From: Halomonas halophila
Lineage (GTDB): Bacteria; Pseudomonadota; Gammaproteobacteria; Pseudomonadales; Halomonadaceae
DNA length: 28,586 nt
Assembly: GCA_002433675.1 (NCBI GenBank)
Contig: DJIP01000073.1
Span: 1-28,586, forward strand
Direction of reading: 5' to 3'
The notes under the pieces are model-generated. The model saw only the letters and a list, made by a program, of their open reading frames with translations. It did no database searches and was not told the origin of the DNA. A program made the translations under genes and the position numbers. This document shows, in pieces, positions 26,377-28,586 of the stretch (positions within the stretch are counted from its first letter, which is position 1; every line of letters begins with the position of its first letter).

Positions 26377-27261
26377 TCAGTGATCGCGCTCGATCATGTA
26401 GCGGGCAAGCCCGGCCAGAGGGGCCGCCGCCTCGCCCAGCGGGGCGATGGCGTCCAGCGCCTCGTCGATCAGCGCACCGGCCTTGGCTCGGGCGCCGTCA
26501 AGCCCGAGCAGGGCGGGATAGGTCGGCTTGTCGCGGGCCGCGTCGGCCCCCGAGGTCTTGCCGAGGGTGTCGGTGTCGCCGGTGACGTCCAGTACGTCGT
26601 CATGCACCTGAAACGCCAGGCCCATGGCCGCAGCATAGGTGTCCAATGCCCTCAGACGCGAATCGTCCTCGGCCACCGCCACCAGTCCACCGAGTCGCAC
26701 CGCGGCGCGAATCAGTGCACCGGTCTTGTGGCGGTGCATGGTTTCCAGCGTCGCCAGGTCGGGCCGCTCGCCCACCGCCGCCAGATCCAGCGCCTGGCCG
26801 GCGGCCATGCCGTCGCGGCCAGACGCCTTGGCCAGGGTCGCCACCAGGGGCCCCAGGCGGGGCGAGGGAGAGCGCGCCAATAGCTCGAACGCCAGCGTCT
26901 GCAGGGCGTCACCGGCGAGAATCGCCGAGGCCTCGTCGAAGGCCTTGTGTACCGTGGGCTGGCCACGTCGCAGGTCATCGTCATCCATCGCCGGCAGGTC
27001 ATCGTGGACCAGCGAGTAGGCGTGGATCAGCTCGATCGCGGCGGCAGGGATATCCAGCTCGTTGTCGTCTGCCCCCAGCGCACGCCCTGCGGCGTAGACC
27101 AGGATGGGACGCAGGCGCTTTCCCCCGACCAGCAGGCCGTGGCGCATCGCTGCCTCGAGCCGGGGTTCGACGACGTGGCGCTGTTCGAACAGCCCCTCGA
27201 GGCAGCGGTCTACCCGCGCCCGGTCTGCGGCCAGGCGGGCCAGCATGGTGTCAGCGTTCAC
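26377..27261 (-). CDS. ispA: Farnesyl diphosphate synthase (geranyltranstransferase)
   Basis: IspA condenses IPP with DMAPP and GPP to make farnesyl diphosphate for quinones and undecaprenyl phosphate. The 294-residue product has both aspartate-rich motifs: the first in [21 protein letters not shown] (about 80-100) and the second DDVLD (221-225). It also has [10 protein letters not shown] for pyrophosphate binding and [14 protein letters not shown] chose the GTG at 27261 because GGGGAGG sits six bases before it; this overlaps xseB by 11 bases. The alternative ATG at 27246 leaves the site too far away. Middle gene of xseB-ispA-dxs. Confidence 0.95.
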   Translation of the reverse strand: MNADTMLARLAADRARVDRCLEGLFEQRHVVEPRLEAAMRHGLLVGGKRLRPILVYAAGRALGADDNELDIPAAAIELIHAYSLVHDDLPAMDDDDLRRGQPTVHKAFDEASAILAGDALQTLAFELLARSPSPRLGPLVATLAKASGRDGMAAGQALDLAAVGERPDLATLETMHRHKTGALIRAAVRLGGLVAVAEDDSRLRALDTYAAAMGLAFQVHDDVLDVTGDTDTLGKTSGADAARDKPTYPALLGLDGARAKAGALIDEALDAIAPLGEAAAPLAGLARYMIERDH

Positions 27262-27529
27262 CCGGTTCCTCCCCGATATCAAAAGGCGACAGCTGCATGC
27301 CACCGTCGGCGTTCTCCGTCAGGCTGCGCACCTTGAGTTCGGCCTCGTCGAGCCGCTTCTGGGCATCACGCGTCAGGGCCACGCCCTGCTCGAAGGCCTT
27401 GAGCGACTCCTCCAGCGTCAGCTCGCCGGACTCTAGACGCTCGACCAGCGACTCGAGCTGGGTCATGGCCGAGGCGAAGTCGAGCGACTCGTCATCTTTC
27501 TGTGTTGGCTGGCGGTCCTGCGTTGCCAT
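27251..27529 (-). CDS. xseB: Exodeoxyribonuclease VII small subunit
   Basis: XseB is the small helical subunit of exonuclease VII, which degrades single-stranded DNA. The 92-residue product has the family core LDFASAMTQLESLVERLESGELTLEESLKAFEQGVALTRDAQKRLDEAELKVRSL with a short polar N-terminal extension. GGAGG lies five bases before the ATG at 27529; a much longer upstream frame is rejected. It overlaps ispA at its 3' end, showing translational coupling. Confidence 0.95.
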   Translation of the reverse strand: MATQDRQPTQKDDESLDFASAMTQLESLVERLESGELTLEESLKAFEQGVALTRDAQKRLDEAELKVRSLTENADGGMQLSPFDIGEEPGER

Positions 27530-27867
27530 GCGCCCCTCCAGGCGGCGGGTCAAAGGCTGACCCGAGATTGCGAGTTCACGGCCGACGATGGGCCACCCGG
27601 GAAACGCAGGCTCGCTGACGACGTCCGGCCTTTCCCCAAAGGGCGACAGTATACACGCTCTCCCCCCGGGGTCGTCTGCCCTGGCCCTTATCGGCCGCCC
27701 GTGAAGCTTCCTTTCAACGGGCGGCCGAACATGCAGATGGCTCATGCTGCGGCGCAAGGATTTTCAACGTGAAAATGCCGCCCTGTGGTACTCTATGGAC
27801 CCTGATTTTTCGCCTGCCCCACCACACAGCCGCTGGCTGCCGCCAACTCCAAGAGGTTGATTCGACC
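27530..27867. promoter_or_regulatory. Divergent xseB/serA promoter region with hairpin and palindrome
   Basis: About 340 bases without a gene. Bases 27691-27728 hold a perfect 12-bp inverted repeat TCGGCCGCCCGT/ACGGGCGGCCGA with a 14-base loop. Bases 27761-27775 read TTTTCAACGTGAAAA, a 6-3-6 palindrome about 93 bases before the serA ATG that could be a regulator site or part of a promoter. No confident -35/-10 pair was found. Confidence 0.5.
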
Positions 27868-28586
27868 ATGGCCAAAACGTCCCTGGACAAGAGCAAGATC
27901 AAGATCCTGCTGCTCGAGGGCGTCCACCAGAGTGCAGTGGACAATTTTCTCAACGCCGGATACACCAATATCGAGCATATGCCGACCTCGCTCGACGAGG
28001 AGTCGCTGATCGAGAAGATCCGTGATGTTCACTTCATCGGCATTCGCTCCCGCACCCAGCTCACCGAGCGGGTGTTCGCGGCGGCCGAGAAGCTGGTGGC
28101 GGTCGGTTGCTTCTGCATCGGTACCAATCAGGTCGATCTTACCGCGGCGCTGGTGCGCGGTATCCCGGTGTTCAACGCCCCCTACTCCAACACTCGTTCG
28201 GTGGCGGAGCTGGTGCTGGCCGAGGCCATCATGCTGCTGCGCGGCATTCCCGAGAAGAACGCCCGCGCCCACCAGGGCGGCTGGCTGAAGAGCGCCAAGA
28301 ACAGCCACGAGGCCCGCGGCAAGACCCTCGGCATCGTCGGCTACGGCAGCATCGGCTCGCAATTGTCGGTGCTGGCCGAGGCGCTTGGCTTCGACGTCAT
28401 CTACTACGACGTCATCACCAAGCTGGCCATGGGCAACTCGCGCCAGGTCGCCAGCCTCGAGGAGCTGCTCGCCCGCTCCGACGTGGTCAGCCTGCACGTG
28501 CCCGACCTGCCGTCCACCCGCTGGATGATCGGCGAGGAGCAGATCAGCCTGATGAAGCCCGGCGCCATCCTGATCAACGCCGCCCG
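27868..28586 (+). CDS. serA: D-3-phosphoglycerate dehydrogenase, 3' end cut by the window edge
   Basis: SerA oxidises 3-phosphoglycerate with NAD+ in the first step of serine synthesis. The visible 239 codons begin MAKTSLDKSKIKILLLEGVHQ. They show the substrate-domain motif FIGIRSRTQLTERV, then VAVGCFCIGTNQVDL and FNAPYSNTRSVAELVLAEAIML, the NAD-binding GIVGYGSIGSQLSVLAEALGF, and SDVVSLHVPDLPSTRWMIG. AAGAGG lies 11 bases before the ATG. The catalytic His-Glu region and any ACT domain lie beyond the window, so feedback control cannot be judged. Confidence 0.96.
   Translation, partial: MAKTSLDKSKIKILLLEGVHQSAVDNFLNAGYTNIEHMPTSLDEESLIEKIRDVHFIGIRSRTQLTERVFAAAEKLVAVGCFCIGTNQVDLTAALVRGIPVFNAPYSNTRSVAELVLAEAIMLLRGIPEKNARAHQGGWLKSAKNSHEARGKTLGIVGYGSIGSQLSVLAEALGFDVIYYDVITKLAMGNSRQVASLEELLARSDVVSLHVPDLPSTRWMIGEEQISLMKPGAILINAA

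Noticed and set aside
27691..27728. 12-bp hairpin upstream of serA as an intrinsic terminator
   Set aside because: It lies between divergent genes, so neither neighbour would need a terminator there, and no T-run follows.

Overview
The window is GC-rich chromosomal DNA from a gammaproteobacterium, most likely Halomonas or a close relative (Halomonadaceae). This rests on family recognition and gene order (thiS-thiG-trmB, comM-ubiK next to glnK-amtB, fpr divergent from a finR-like LysR gene, xseB-ispA-dxs), not on a database search. No rRNA, tRNA, CRISPR array, prophage or insertion sequence was seen. trmB runs off the left edge and serA off the right edge.

Layout. 1-1766 (minus): thiS, thiG, trmB (thiamine thiazole synthesis and tRNA m7G46 methylation). 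1873-2790: a DUF423 membrane protein and a PaaI-like thioesterase, with a decayed copy of the thioesterase 3' end between them. 2995-5181 (minus): malate synthase G, with a palindromic upstream site. 5654-7197: an alpha/beta hydrolase overlapping a lipoprotein gene. 7305-9310 (minus): comM and ubiK. 9663-11911: a nitrogen-control block of sigma-54-type promoter, glnK, amtB, terminator and a second PII gene. 11912-12334: five tandem 84-85 bp copies of the 3' end of that second PII gene. 12371-15371: DUF3820 protein, SDR-like protein, fpr and finR. 15430-17185: host-attachment-family protein, a two-helix membrane protein and a VanZ-like protein. 17163-19046: hemE and ribA. 19131-20994: four related genes for small exported proteins of unknown function. 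21201-24351: NhaC-type antiporter, djlA and a small possible exported peptide. 24441-27529 (minus): xseB-ispA-dxs. 27868 to the end: serA.

How the genes work together. GlnK and AmtB form the classical ammonium uptake and sensing pair, and a TGGCACG-N4-TCGC element with a distal NtrC-like palindrome fits nitrogen-limited expression. xseB-ispA-dxs places the first MEP-pathway enzyme beside farnesyl diphosphate synthase. Fpr and FinR are an NADPH-ferredoxin redox module with its regulator.

The two most unusual loci are the tandem array of PII C-terminal coding segments after the second PII gene, and the cluster of four small exported proteins. Three of those four have a recurring ACGACCGT motif upstream, and all four have an inverted repeat just before the ribosome binding site. 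I know of no described system matching either; both are inferences from sequence pattern only.
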